Assembly (NCBI RefSeq): GCF_000721235.1
Contig: NZ_JOFH01000031.1
Location: 36,136-100,135, forward strand
Reading direction: 5' to 3'
Length of the DNA stretch: 64,000 nucleotides
Source of the DNA: Streptomyces olivaceus
GTDB taxonomy: Bacteria; Actinomycetota; Actinomycetes; Streptomycetales; Streptomycetaceae
The notes under the pieces were generated by a model. That model was not told the origin of the DNA. It searched no databases and saw nothing but the letters and a program-made list of their open reading frames with translations. Position 1 is the stretch's first letter. Each line of letters starts with the position of its first letter. A program made the translations under genes and the position numbers. Positions 50,139-58,225 of the stretch are shown one piece after another.

Positions 50139-51755
50139 GTGGAACCCCCACCCCCACACCCCCCTCTCCCCCCAAAAACCCCCCACCGGCCCCCCCGGAG
50201 GGGCATTGACAAGGGCACTTTTCCTGGCGGGACAACCAGCGCCGCCCCCACCTGCACCACCAAAGACACCACGACCGCCAAGAACCCGGCCCCCACCAAC
50301 ACCCCCCGCACCCCAGCACCCGGCGCCCCCAACACCCCCGGCGCCCCCGCCACCTGGACCGCCCTGGCCAAGTCCCTGGACGGCCGGCTCCTCCGCCCCG
50401 GCGACGACGCCTGGCCCACCGCCCACCGCCTCTACAACACCCGCTTCGACACCCTCAAGCCCACCGCCGTCGCCTACGCCGCCCACGCCGACGACATCCG
50501 CACCGCCCTCTCCTACGCCCGCGCCCACCGCGTCCCCGTCGCGATCCGCAACGGCGGCCACTCCTACGCCGGATGGTCCTCCGGCGACGGCCGCCTCATC
50601 ATCGACGTCTCGGAGCTGAGCCGCGTCCGCGCCTCCGCCGGCGAGGCGGTCGTCGGCGCCGGCGCCAAACTCATCGACGTCTACCGCGCGCTCGCCGCGA
50701 AGGACGTCACCATCCCGGCCGGCTCCTGCCCCACCGTCGGCATCTCCGGTCTCACCCTCGGCGGCGGCCACGGCGTCGTCTCCCGCGCGTACGGCCTGAC
50801 CTGCGACAGCCTCACCCGGGCCACCCTGATCACGGCGGACGGCAAGGAGATCACCGCCGACGCGACGGGCGACCACCAGGACCTCTTCTGGGCCCTGCGC
50901 GGCGCCGGCAACGGCAACTTCGGCGTCGTCACGGAGTTCCGCTTCCGCACCCACCCCGCGCCGCAGGCGGTGTCGGCGTACCTGACCTGGCCCTGGCGCA
51001 AGGCCGCCGCCGTGGTCCGCGCCTGGCAGGAGTGGGGCCCGGACCAGCCCGACGAGATCTGGTCGTCCCTGCACCTGGCCGCGTCCCCCGGCGGCACCCC
51101 CGCCGTCTCCGTCTCCGCCTTCTCCCTCGGCACCTACGGCGAACTGCAGAACGCCGTCGACCGCCTCGCCGACCGCGCCGGCTCCCCGGCGAGCAGCGTC
51201 TCCCTCAGACGCCGTACGTACGACGAGGCGATGGAGATGTACGCCGGCTGCTCGTCCTTCTCGACCGACGCCCGCTGCCACCTGCCGGGCTCGTCCCCCG
51301 GCCGCTCGCCCGAGGGTGCGCTCGGCCGGGAGACGTACGCGGCCCGCTCCGACTTCTTCGACCGCTCGATCGGCCCGGCCGGCGTCAGCGCCCTCCTCGA
51401 CCAGGTCGCCTCCGTACGCGGCGGCGCCGGCAGCGTCGCGCTCACGGCACTGGGCGGCGCGGTGAACCGGGTCTCCCCCACGGCGACGGCGTTCGTGCAC
51501 CGCCGTTCCCGCATGCTGGCCCAGTACCTCGTCTCCTGGCGGCCCGGCACCGACGGCGCCGCGGCCCGGTCCTGGCTGGCCTCCGCCCACCGGGCGATGC
51601 GCCCGTACGCGTCGGGCGCGGCCTACCAGAACTACGCGGACCCGGATCTGACGGACTGGCGGAAGGCGTACTACGGAGACGCGGCCCCGCGCCTGGCGCG
51701 CCTGAAGCACCAGTACGACCCGGACCGCGTCTTCACCTACCCGCAGGCGCTGTAG
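50139..51755 (+). CDS. Berberine-bridge-type FAD-linked oxidase (start disordered)
   Basis: The flavin oxidase domain starts near TWTALAKSLDGRLLRPG (50358). FAD attachment sites are intact: RNGGHSYAGW (histidyl) and GSCPTVGISGLTLGGGHG (cysteinyl), so FAD is likely bicovalent. C-terminal BBE segment: YQNYADPDLTDWRKAYYGD and HQYDPDRVFTYPQAL. Upstream, in C-rich low-complexity DNA, the frame has no Met for 300 bp and no signal peptide; GTG 50139 is arbitrary. A frameshift or missing segment near 50150-50300 is plausible. The substrate is probably a sugar or an aromatic compound. Confidence 0.75.
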   Translation: MEPPPPHPPLPPKTPHRPPRRGIDKGTFPGGTTSAAPTCTTKDTTTAKNPAPTNTPRTPAPGAPNTPGAPATWTALAKSLDGRLLRPGDDAWPTAHRLYNTRFDTLKPTAVAYAAHADDIRTALSYARAHRVPVAIRNGGHSYAGWSSGDGRLIIDVSELSRVRASAGEAVVGAGAKLIDVYRALAAKDVTIPAGSCPTVGISGLTLGGGHGVVSRAYGLTCDSLTRATLITADGKEITADATGDHQDLFWALRGAGNGNFGVVTEFRFRTHPAPQAVSAYLTWPWRKAAAVVRAWQEWGPDQPDEIWSSLHLAASPGGTPAVSVSAFSLGTYGELQNAVDRLADRAGSPASSVSLRRRTYDEAMEMYAGCSSFSTDARCHLPGSSPGRSPEGALGRETYAARSDFFDRSIGPAGVSALLDQVASVRGGAGSVALTALGGAVNRVSPTATAFVHRRSRMLAQYLVSWRPGTDGAAARSWLASAHRAMRPYASGAAYQNYADPDLTDWRKAYYGDAAPRLARLKHQYDPDRVFTYPQAL

Positions 51756-51775
51756 GGCCCGTCCGGCCCGGCGGC

Positions 51776-52480
51776 CTACGCGGCGAGGTCCCGCTCCCCC
51801 GTCTCGGCGCCCTCCGTGCGCGCCCCGGGCACCACGGCACCACGCCCGCCGTCCCGGCCGCGCGCGCTGACCAGCCACCCCACCCGGGGCGACCGCTCGA
51901 TCGCCCGGGTCAGCGGCGTGAGCAGCGCCATGGCGACCGGCGAGAGCAGCAGCGCGACCGCCGTACCGAGGGCGAAGCCGCCCACGACGTCCGTCGGGTA
52001 GTGCACGCCCATGTACACGCGGATGAAGCCGCCGAACAGCGCGAGCACGATCCCGACGATGCCGAGCTTCCGGTTGGCGACGAACAGGGCGACGGCCAGC
52101 GCCATGCAGAGAGTGGCGTGATCGCTCACGAAGGAGAAGTCGTCCTTGCCGTCGACGAGCACTTCGAGGCCCTCGTGGCTGTTGAAGGGCCGGGGCCGTT
52201 CGACGAAGCCCCGTATCGGCACGTTGATCAGTACGGCCACCCCGGCCGCGAGCGGCGCCCAGACGAGGGCCGCCACGTTCGACGCCGCGTCCTCACCGCC
52301 CCGCCGTCGCACGCCCCACCAGCACCCCAGCACCAGCAGCACGATCGCGAACAGCAGCCCGTACTCACCGACGAACTCCATGACCCGGTCGAACCAGTGC
52401 GGTGCGTCCTTGGCCAGGCCGTTGATGTCGTAGAGCAGCTCGACGTCGGGGTTCGACCCGGATTCGGCGAGTCCAGCCAT
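51776..52480 (-). CDS. PAP2-family membrane phosphatase (undecaprenyl-diphosphatase-like)
   Basis: A 234-residue protein with five or six helices. The phosphatase motifs are variants of the family: RGFVERPRPF (motif 1), SFVSDHATL (motif 2) and FIRVYMGVHYPTDVVGG (motif 3, Arg-His-Asp intact). It resembles BcrC/UppP-type enzymes that recycle undecaprenyl diphosphate. The basic, Gly/Arg-rich C-terminus (RGRDGGRGAVVPGARTEG) is disordered. It is upstream of nothing on its strand; the hydrolase gene lies 204 bp upstream of it. Confidence 0.88.
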   Translation of the reverse strand: MAGLAESGSNPDVELLYDINGLAKDAPHWFDRVMEFVGEYGLLFAIVLLVLGCWWGVRRRGGEDAASNVAALVWAPLAAGVAVLINVPIRGFVERPRPFNSHEGLEVLVDGKDDFSFVSDHATLCMALAVALFVANRKLGIVGIVLALFGGFIRVYMGVHYPTDVVGGFALGTAVALLLSPVAMALLTPLTRAIERSPRVGWLVSARGRDGGRGAVVPGARTEGAETGERDLAA

Positions 52481-52650
52481 GGTGCTGCGGCCCCTTCGTC
52501 ATGTCCTCCGGCACGCGTCTCGCGCGCCTCTTCAGCCACCCCCGTGGTCACCTACGCCAACAGGAACGCACGGTCCCCGTAGATACGTTCCACGCTCCAC
52601 CGAATGATCACTCAGACGTTATCGAAGAGAGATACGTCACCGCAGCTCAG

Positions 52651-52682
52651 GGCAGGGTTTCACGCTGGGTTCAAACCCTGCC
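52651..52682 (-). terminator. Intrinsic terminator of the hydrolase gene
   Basis: GGCAGGGTTT (52651-52660) and AAACCCTGCC (52673-52682) pair perfectly over 10 bp. The stem begins 2 bp after the stop codon of the SLT/NlpC gene. Other DNA in 52481-52650 shows nothing. Confidence 0.8.
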
Positions 52683-52684
52683 AT

Positions 52685-53686
52685 TCACACCGTGGTGGGC
52701 AATGCTTTCGCGCCATCCTCGGTGACCCGGGTGGCCCCGAAGTAGTCGGGGGTGTCGATCGGGTCGAACCGGATCACAGCGCCCGTCCTCGGCGCGTCGA
52801 TCATGTACCCGCCGCCGACGTAAATCCCGACATGCCGGATGGCGCGCGAGTTGGTGAGGTCGTCCGAGAAGAACACCAGGTCCCCGGGGAGCAGTTCGTC
52901 GCGGCCGGGATGCGCCCCCGCGTTGTACTGGTCGTTGGCGACCCGCGGCAGCTCGATCCCCACGTTCTCGTACGCCGCCTTGGTCAGGCCCGAGCAGTCG
53001 AACCGCCCGCCCTGCTCGGGCGTGCCGTTGCCGCCCCACAGGTAGAGGGTGCCGAGCTTCTTCTGCGCGTAGGCGATGGCCCCGGCGGCCTGCTCGGACG
53101 GATCGACCCGCGTCTCGGGCTCGGCGAAGCTCTCCGCCAGGGTGGTGATGGTCTTGACGTAGTTCTGGGTCTCCGCGTAGGGCGGCACGCCCTGGTACCG
53201 GATCACCGCGTCCGGCCCGGCGTTGTAGGCGGCCAGCATGTTCTCGGTCGGGTCGCCGGGCACGCTCTTCACGTACGAGGCGAGGGAGCAGTCGTACGAA
53301 GCCGCCGACGGAATGGCGTCGTTGGGGTCCCACACGTCCCGGTCGCCGTCCCCGTCCCCGTCGACTCCGTGGACGGCCCACGTCCCCGGAATGAACTGCG
53401 CTATCCCCTGCGCCGCCGCCGCGCTCTGCGCCTTCGGGTCGAAGCCGCTCTCCTGGTAGAGCTGGGCGGCGAGCAGCGCCGGATTGATGGCGGGGCAGAG
53501 ACTGCCCGCCTCCTGCACGAGCGGCTGGTAGGCCGCGGGCACCGACCCCTTGGCCAGCTTCTTCCCCTCGCCTCCCGAGCCGCCCGCCGAGTCCCCGCCG
53601 ACGAGGTAGACCCCCACCACGAGCAGCATCACGAAGCCCGTCCCGCCGGCCGCGGCGACCCCGGCCCCGATCCACATCTTGCGCAT
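52685..53686 (-). CDS. Lytic transglycosylase plus NlpC/P60 peptidase
   Basis: A 333-residue bifunctional wall hydrolase. One N-terminal anchor helix (about 5-30), then a goose-type lysozyme/SLT domain with catalytic Glu in LYQESGFDPKAQS and AQGIAQFIPGTW, plus AAYNAGPDAV. The C-terminal NlpC/P60 domain has Cys in GGRFDCSGLTK, His in IRHVGIYVG and a further polar residue. It cleaves glycan and peptide bonds, as the VirB1-like component of Gram-positive type IV systems does. It is divergent from the type IV-like operon. ATG 53686 has GGTTGGGG upstream. Confidence 0.92.
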   Translation of the reverse strand: MRKMWIGAGVAAAGGTGFVMLLVVGVYLVGGDSAGGSGGEGKKLAKGSVPAAYQPLVQEAGSLCPAINPALLAAQLYQESGFDPKAQSAAAAQGIAQFIPGTWAVHGVDGDGDGDRDVWDPNDAIPSAASYDCSLASYVKSVPGDPTENMLAAYNAGPDAVIRYQGVPPYAETQNYVKTITTLAESFAEPETRVDPSEQAAGAIAYAQKKLGTLYLWGGNGTPEQGGRFDCSGLTKAAYENVGIELPRVANDQYNAGAHPGRDELLPGDLVFFSDDLTNSRAIRHVGIYVGGGYMIDAPRTGAVIRFDPIDTPDYFGATRVTEDGAKALPTTV

Positions 53687-54063
53687 GCCCCAACCATCCC
53701 CCACGAGCCCGCCGTTCAGTGACGCTTTCCAGCCATGTCGGCCGCCGCCGGACCAGGTGCACCTGTTTGCCGCCCCGCCGTCACCGCATCAGGGCCTAAC
53801 GATCGAACCACTCCCCAGGTTTCGCTAACACATCGTTGCCAGCCATGCCCCATCGTGATACACAGAGTGACGATACGACCACAGGAAGCCGTCTCGGAGC
53901 CGACTGACCAGCCGGCCCGGGGCGGTGGCAAGCTATTCGTACGAAACCCGCCAACCAATGACGCCAAGTCGACATACGACGGCCTCATTGTCGGCGACAA
54001 TGAGGCTTGACCTCTGCACGTCCGCAGAGGGCGCGGAACTACCCAACAGGGGCGGTGACTTAC
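53687..54063. promoter_or_regulatory. Control region between the hydrolase gene and the type IV-like operon
   Basis: 377 bp without a gene. It has a perfect 25-bp palindrome GCCTCATTGTC-GGC-GACAATGAGGC (53982-54006), followed 4 bp later by another hairpin CCTCTGC-ACGTCC-GCAGAGG (54011-54030), 34 bp before the first gene. TTGACC (54007-54012) could be a -35. No c-di-AMP riboswitch consensus was found by eye. AT content is higher than nearby. Confidence 0.55.
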
Positions 54064-54372
54064 ATGCTCTTTGCGGCCGACGAGGGAGACATCAACACCA
54101 TCATCGGGGGGATTGCTCCGGACTGGGGCCCCTTCGGCAGCCTGGGCAACGAGGCCAAGGTCATGATCGAGGTGGTGATGGCCGTCGCCATTCTGCTCTG
54201 CCTCGGCATCGCCATCTGGGGCGCGGCCAAGCAGCGCATCGGTGCCACGGCGCTGCGGGACACCTTCAGCGCCGAGCAGGGCAAGGGCCTCATCGTCGCG
54301 GGCCTCACAGGCGTGTTCATCATCGGCTCACTCGGCACGCTGTTCACCATTGTGTACGGGATGGCCGTGTAG
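54064..54372 (+). CDS. VirB2/TrbC-like small membrane protein
   Basis: A 102-residue protein with two hydrophobic helices: ALGNEAKVMIEVVMAVAILLCLGIAIWGA-like (about 28-54) and KGLIVAGLTGVFIIGSLGTLFTIVYGMAV at the end. Between them lies a polar loop with KQRIGATALRDTFSAEQ. This layout, gene order and size resemble pilin-like VirB2 proteins of actinobacterial conjugative elements. There is no clear signal peptide; ATG 54064 and GTG 54055 are both possible. First gene of the operon. Confidence 0.7.
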   Translation: MLFAADEGDINTIIGGIAPDWGPFGSLGNEAKVMIEVVMAVAILLCLGIAIWGAAKQRIGATALRDTFSAEQGKGLIVAGLTGVFIIGSLGTLFTIVYGMAV

Positions 54373-54538
54373 CCCGGTACGCCCCCGCCCCCGTCTTCCA
54401 CCCCACCCGCCCGTCGTGCCAACCTGGCTGAGGTTGCGTTTCCCTGATGTCGAGTCATAACACCGCGCCCGCGCGGGAACCAGCACGGCTACCGTCGTAC
54501 TTCTACGGCAGACACGGCGTCGAGGGGGCGTACACGGT

Positions 54539-55339
54539 ATGAGTCTCGGAGACGATCACCAGTCCTCCGGCGGTTACGGCGGCACCGGGCAGACCAGACT
54601 CCGGCTGCCCGAGCCGGAGGGCGGCCCCCGACGCGGCGGCCGCTCGTCCTCGCGCAGCCTGATCACCGTGGTCGGGGTCGTCGTCCTCCTCATCGCCGCG
54701 ATCGCCTTTGCGAACCGTGGAGGAGACGGTTCCGCATCCGCGAAGGGCGCGGCGGGAAACAAGCCGGACGCCTCGTCCACGGCCCCCACCGGCACCCGCC
54801 CCGTCCAGTCGGGCTTCGCCCACGACGAACAGGGGGCGCAGAGCGCCGCCGCGAACTACGCCGAGGCGCTGGGGTCCGACGGGATGTTCGACAAGGGCGA
54901 GCGCGACGCCATCCTGCAGGCCGTCGTCGTCCCCGACAGAGTGGCGGACTTCCAGGCCACCATGGACAAGGCGTACACCCCGGCGTTCAACAAGAACGTC
55001 GGCCTGAACGAGGACGGTTCGACGCCGAAGGGCTACACCTTCGTCTCCCGCACCAGCCCGATCGGCTCCAAGGTCACCGAGCGGTCGGCCGACGGGACCA
55101 CCGTCGAGGTCTGGTGCAACGGTCTCCTCGGACTCGCGGGGCAGAACTCCACCTCTCCCGTCACCAGCACCTGGTTCACCATCACCGTGCAGCTCCAGTG
55201 GGCCGGTGACGACTGGAAGATCGTGACGCACTCCCAGAAGGACGGTCCGGCACCGATTCCGGGCGACGACAAGGCATCCACCGCCGACGAGATGGCGAAG
55301 GCCGTCCAGGAGTACGGAGGGTTCACGTATGCCCGCTGA
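54539..55339 (+). CDS. TcpC/VirB8-like membrane protein
   Basis: A 266-residue protein with a Gly/Ser/Arg-rich cytosolic N-terminus, one helix at about 43-60 (LITVVGVVVLLIAAIAF), a Ser/Ala/Gly linker and an outer domain of about 190 residues. The domain begins AQSAAANYAEALGSDGMFDKGERDAILQAVV and has DDWKIVTHSQKDGPAP, an NTF2-like end as in TcpC/VirB8. Such proteins bridge the channel in Gram-positive type IV systems. Its stop overlaps the next start by 11 nt. Confidence 0.78.
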   Translation: MSLGDDHQSSGGYGGTGQTRLRLPEPEGGPRRGGRSSSRSLITVVGVVVLLIAAIAFANRGGDGSASAKGAAGNKPDASSTAPTGTRPVQSGFAHDEQGAQSAAANYAEALGSDGMFDKGERDAILQAVVVPDRVADFQATMDKAYTPAFNKNVGLNEDGSTPKGYTFVSRTSPIGSKVTERSADGTTVEVWCNGLLGLAGQNSTSPVTSTWFTITVQLQWAGDDWKIVTHSQKDGPAPIPGDDKASTADEMAKAVQEYGGFTYAR

Positions 55340-56657
55340 CCGGCGCGTACTCAAACTGACCGGGGTCGTCGCCGCCGTACAGGCGGCGGCTGTCCTCTTC
55401 GCCACGCGTGCCTTCGCCGAGCCCACGCCCACCCCCAGCGACGACACCTGCGACCAGATCCAGGGAGCCGCCAGAAAGTACTGCGAGCGAGGCGAGGGCG
55501 GCGGCTCCGGCGGAGGCGGCGGGGACAGTTACAGCCCCTCCACCACCCTCGATCCCCTCTCCTCCCTCGCCAAGGGCTGCGCCGACGCCGCCGCCTGGAC
55601 CGTCGACACGCTCAGCGACGCCGTGAAGAACACCGCCGACGTCGACTTCACGAACGGCACGTTCCTGAAGCAGTACGCCGTCGTCTTCGCGGCGTCGGCG
55701 ATCCTCACGCTGGTCCTCTGGCTGCTGGCGGTCGCCAAGCGCGCCGTGCGCGGCGTGCCGCTCAGCACCGCGCTCTCCGAGGCCATCGGGTTCCTCTGGC
55801 TCACCGTGCTGGCCTCGGCGTTCACGCCGCTGATCCTCTACACGATCGTGTCGGCCACCGACGCCGTGACCGACGTCCTGGCCAAGGGCACCGGCGACCA
55901 GACGGACGCGTTCTTCGGCACGTTCTCCGACGCGCTGAAGCAGGGCGACGAGATCGGCGGCGGCCCGATCATGCTGATCATCGTGTCGTTCGTGTCGATC
56001 ATCGCCGCCGGCGTGCTCTACCTGGAGCTGTACCTGCGCGCCGTCCTGCTCTACGTCGGCGCGCTGCTCGGCGTCGTCGTCTACGCCGGTCTGGTCGACA
56101 AGAACCTGTGGGGCCACGTCCGCCGCTGGGCGGGCATCATGATCGCGGTGATCATGGTGAAACCCGTGATCGTCATCGTGCTGGGCCTCGCGGGCGCGCT
56201 GACCGCGGACGGCGGACCCGACTCCGTCGCCGCCATCGTCTCCGGCCTCGCCATCATCCTGCTCGCGATCTTCGCCTCCGCGATGATCTACCGCTTCGTG
56301 CCCGGCTTCGGCGACGAGATCGCCAACGGCCGCAACAACCGCATCATGCAGGGCGCCGAGGGCAAGGCCGCCGCCGTGATGAGCTCCCCGGCGAACCTCG
56401 TCGCGCAGGGCATCAGAACCCACAGCACCCGCGGCAACGGCGACGGAGGAGGCGGGCAGTCCTCGTCCTCCGCCGCGGCCCGCCCCTCGAACCCCGCCTC
56501 CGGCGGAGTCGCCGCGCACAGCTCGCGCCCCACGAACGGCGGCGGAAGCGTCCCCTCCGCCGCACCCGCACCGCGCCAAGGCAGCCCGGTGAACTCGCCC
56601 CACGCCAGCAACACCCGCAACAGCGGCACGAAGAGCACAGGAGGTGACGGGCGTTGA
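55329..56657 (+). CDS. VirB6/TrbL-like channel protein
   Basis: A 442-residue protein. A signal peptide-like N-terminus (LTGVVAAVQAAAVLFATRAFA) is followed by an outer Gly/Ser segment and then six hydrophobic helices (YAVVFAASAILTLVLWLLA, VSFVSIIAAGVLYLELYLRAVLLYVGALLG, MIAVIMVKPVIVIVLGLAGAL and others). The last 120 residues are polar, disordered, Ser/Gly/Asn/Pro-rich. This is the VirB6-like core channel. The stop overlaps the following TTG start. Confidence 0.82.
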   Translation: MPADRRVLKLTGVVAAVQAAAVLFATRAFAEPTPTPSDDTCDQIQGAARKYCERGEGGGSGGGGGDSYSPSTTLDPLSSLAKGCADAAAWTVDTLSDAVKNTADVDFTNGTFLKQYAVVFAASAILTLVLWLLAVAKRAVRGVPLSTALSEAIGFLWLTVLASAFTPLILYTIVSATDAVTDVLAKGTGDQTDAFFGTFSDALKQGDEIGGGPIMLIIVSFVSIIAAGVLYLELYLRAVLLYVGALLGVVVYAGLVDKNLWGHVRRWAGIMIAVIMVKPVIVIVLGLAGALTADGGPDSVAAIVSGLAIILLAIFASAMIYRFVPGFGDEIANGRNNRIMQGAEGKAAAVMSSPANLVAQGIRTHSTRGNGDGGGGQSSSSAAARPSNPASGGVAAHSSRPTNGGGSVPSAAPAPRQGSPVNSPHASNTRNSGTKSTGGDGR

Positions 56658-58213
56658 CGACCGAGTCCCACGTGTCCCATCCGGTCACGCCCCGCCGTAC
56701 GTATCTGATCGGCCGCGCCCGGCCGAACGCGATCGTCGGCCGCAACCGCGAGACCGGTGAGATCGCGCTGATCGTCGCGGGCGCGTTCCTCGGCATGATG
56801 TGCGGGCTCCTCGTCCCCGTCCTCACCCTGCGCATCGTCCTGCTCTGCGGCTTCCCGATGCTGGCGCTGGCGGCGGTCTACGTGCCGTACAAGCACCGCA
56901 CGTTCTACAAGTGGTTCGAGATCAACCGCAGCTTCAAGCGGACGCTGCGCACCGGCACCGCCTACCGGTCCGGCGCCGTCGAGGCCGGCACCCGGATCGA
57001 CGGTCGGGAGGTCGAGGTCGGACCGCCGCCCGGCATCGGCCGCATCAGCTGGCTCGCGGCACCCTTCGGGCCCGACGAGATCGCCGTACTGCTGCACGCC
57101 GACCGCAAGACGGTCACGGCGGCGATCGAGATCGAGGGCCCCGGCGTCGGCCTGCGCGACTCCGAGGACCAGGAAGCCCTCGTCGACCGCTTCGGCACCC
57201 TGCTCAAGCACGTGGCCAACGGCGACGGCTTCGTCACCCGCATCCAGATGCTCGCCCGCACCCTCCCCGCCGACCCCGACGCGCACGCCAAGGACGTCAC
57301 CCAGCGCGGCGACGACAAGGCGCTGCCCTGGCTGCAGCAGTCGTACGACCAGCTCCAGTCGATGGTGTCGACCAGCAGCGAGCAGCACCGCGCCTACCTC
57401 ATCGCCTGCATGCACTACACCCGCGACCTGGCCGCCGAGGCGCACGCCATGGCCCGCGCCGCCCGGCCCCACGGCGGGCGCAGGCTGGACCGGGACGCGG
57501 GCCTCGCCGTCGTGATGGCGCGCGAGCTGACCGACATCTGCTCCCGCCTCCAGGAGGCCGACATCCGGGTCCGCCAGCCCCTCGGCCAGGGCAGGCTCTC
57601 CTCGCTCGTCCACTCCATGTACGACCCGGACCACCCGATCGACCACATCCAGGCGATGACCAAGCGCAACGCCTGGCCGGCCGAGCTGGACGCCATGGAG
57701 CCCACCTACCTCCAGGCCAAGACCCGCGAGTCCGCCACCCGCGCACCCTGGTGCCACGCCACCGCCTGGGTGAAGGAGTGGCCGATGACCCCGGTCGGCG
57801 TGAACTTCCTCGCGCCGCTCCTCGTCCACACCCCGGACGTCATCCGCACCGTCGCGGTCACGATGGACCTCGAACCCACCGAGGTCGCCATCGAGCGCAT
57901 GCTGACCGAGAAGACGAACGACGAGGCGGAGGCCTCCCGCGCCGCCAAGATGAACCGCACCGTCGACCCGCGTGACATGGCCGCCCACTCCCGGCTCGAC
58001 CAGCGCGGCGAGGACCTCGCCAGCGGCGCCGCCGGCGTCAACCTGGTCGGCTACATCACGGTCTCCTCCCGCACCCCCGAGGCGCTGGCCCGCGACAAGC
58101 GGACGATACGGGCCTCGGCCGGCAAGTCGTACCTGAAACTGGAGTGGTGCGACCGTGAGCACCATCGCGCCTTCGTGAACACTCTTCCGTTCGCCACCGG
58201 CATCCGAAGGTAG
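56654..58213 (+). CDS. SCO6880-type (VirB4 N-terminal-like) protein
   Basis: A 519-residue protein. Two membrane helices are formed by GEIALIVAGAFLGMMCGLLVPVLTLRIVLLCG and following residues (about 38-80), PrgI-like, after which comes a cytosolic domain corresponding to the N-terminal half of VirB4. No Walker A is present. Features: WLAAPFGPDEIAVLLHADRKTVTAAIEI, FLAPLLVHTPDVIRTVAVTMDLEP and VGYITVSSRTPEALARDKRTIRA. The ATPase half is the next gene, so VirB4 is split in two. TTG 56654 is coupled to the preceding gene and has GGAGG upstream. Confidence 0.85.
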   Translation: MTTESHVSHPVTPRRTYLIGRARPNAIVGRNRETGEIALIVAGAFLGMMCGLLVPVLTLRIVLLCGFPMLALAAVYVPYKHRTFYKWFEINRSFKRTLRTGTAYRSGAVEAGTRIDGREVEVGPPPGIGRISWLAAPFGPDEIAVLLHADRKTVTAAIEIEGPGVGLRDSEDQEALVDRFGTLLKHVANGDGFVTRIQMLARTLPADPDAHAKDVTQRGDDKALPWLQQSYDQLQSMVSTSSEQHRAYLIACMHYTRDLAAEAHAMARAARPHGGRRLDRDAGLAVVMARELTDICSRLQEADIRVRQPLGQGRLSSLVHSMYDPDHPIDHIQAMTKRNAWPAELDAMEPTYLQAKTRESATRAPWCHATAWVKEWPMTPVGVNFLAPLLVHTPDVIRTVAVTMDLEPTEVAIERMLTEKTNDEAEASRAAKMNRTVDPRDMAAHSRLDQRGEDLASGAAGVNLVGYITVSSRTPEALARDKRTIRASAGKSYLKLEWCDREHHRAFVNTLPFATGIRR

Positions 58214-58225
58214 GGGCTGAGCCTG

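Noticed and set aside
49741..50619. Proline-rich frame across the C-rich tract before the flavin oxidase
   Set aside because: Only low-complexity Pro/Ala/Thr; reads over the small gene and the FAD motifs in a wrong frame. No signal peptide that could belong to the oxidase was found in it.
52651..52695. tRNA T-arm-like GGGTTCAAACCC
   Set aside because: No acceptor stem, anticodon arm or D-arm around it; the segment is a perfect 10-bp terminator stem next to a stop codon.
53687..53900. Possible c-di-AMP (ydaO) riboswitch before the wall hydrolase
   Set aside because: Such hydrolase genes in Streptomyces often have one, but the conserved ydaO blocks were not seen on the minus strand; a covariance search would settle it.
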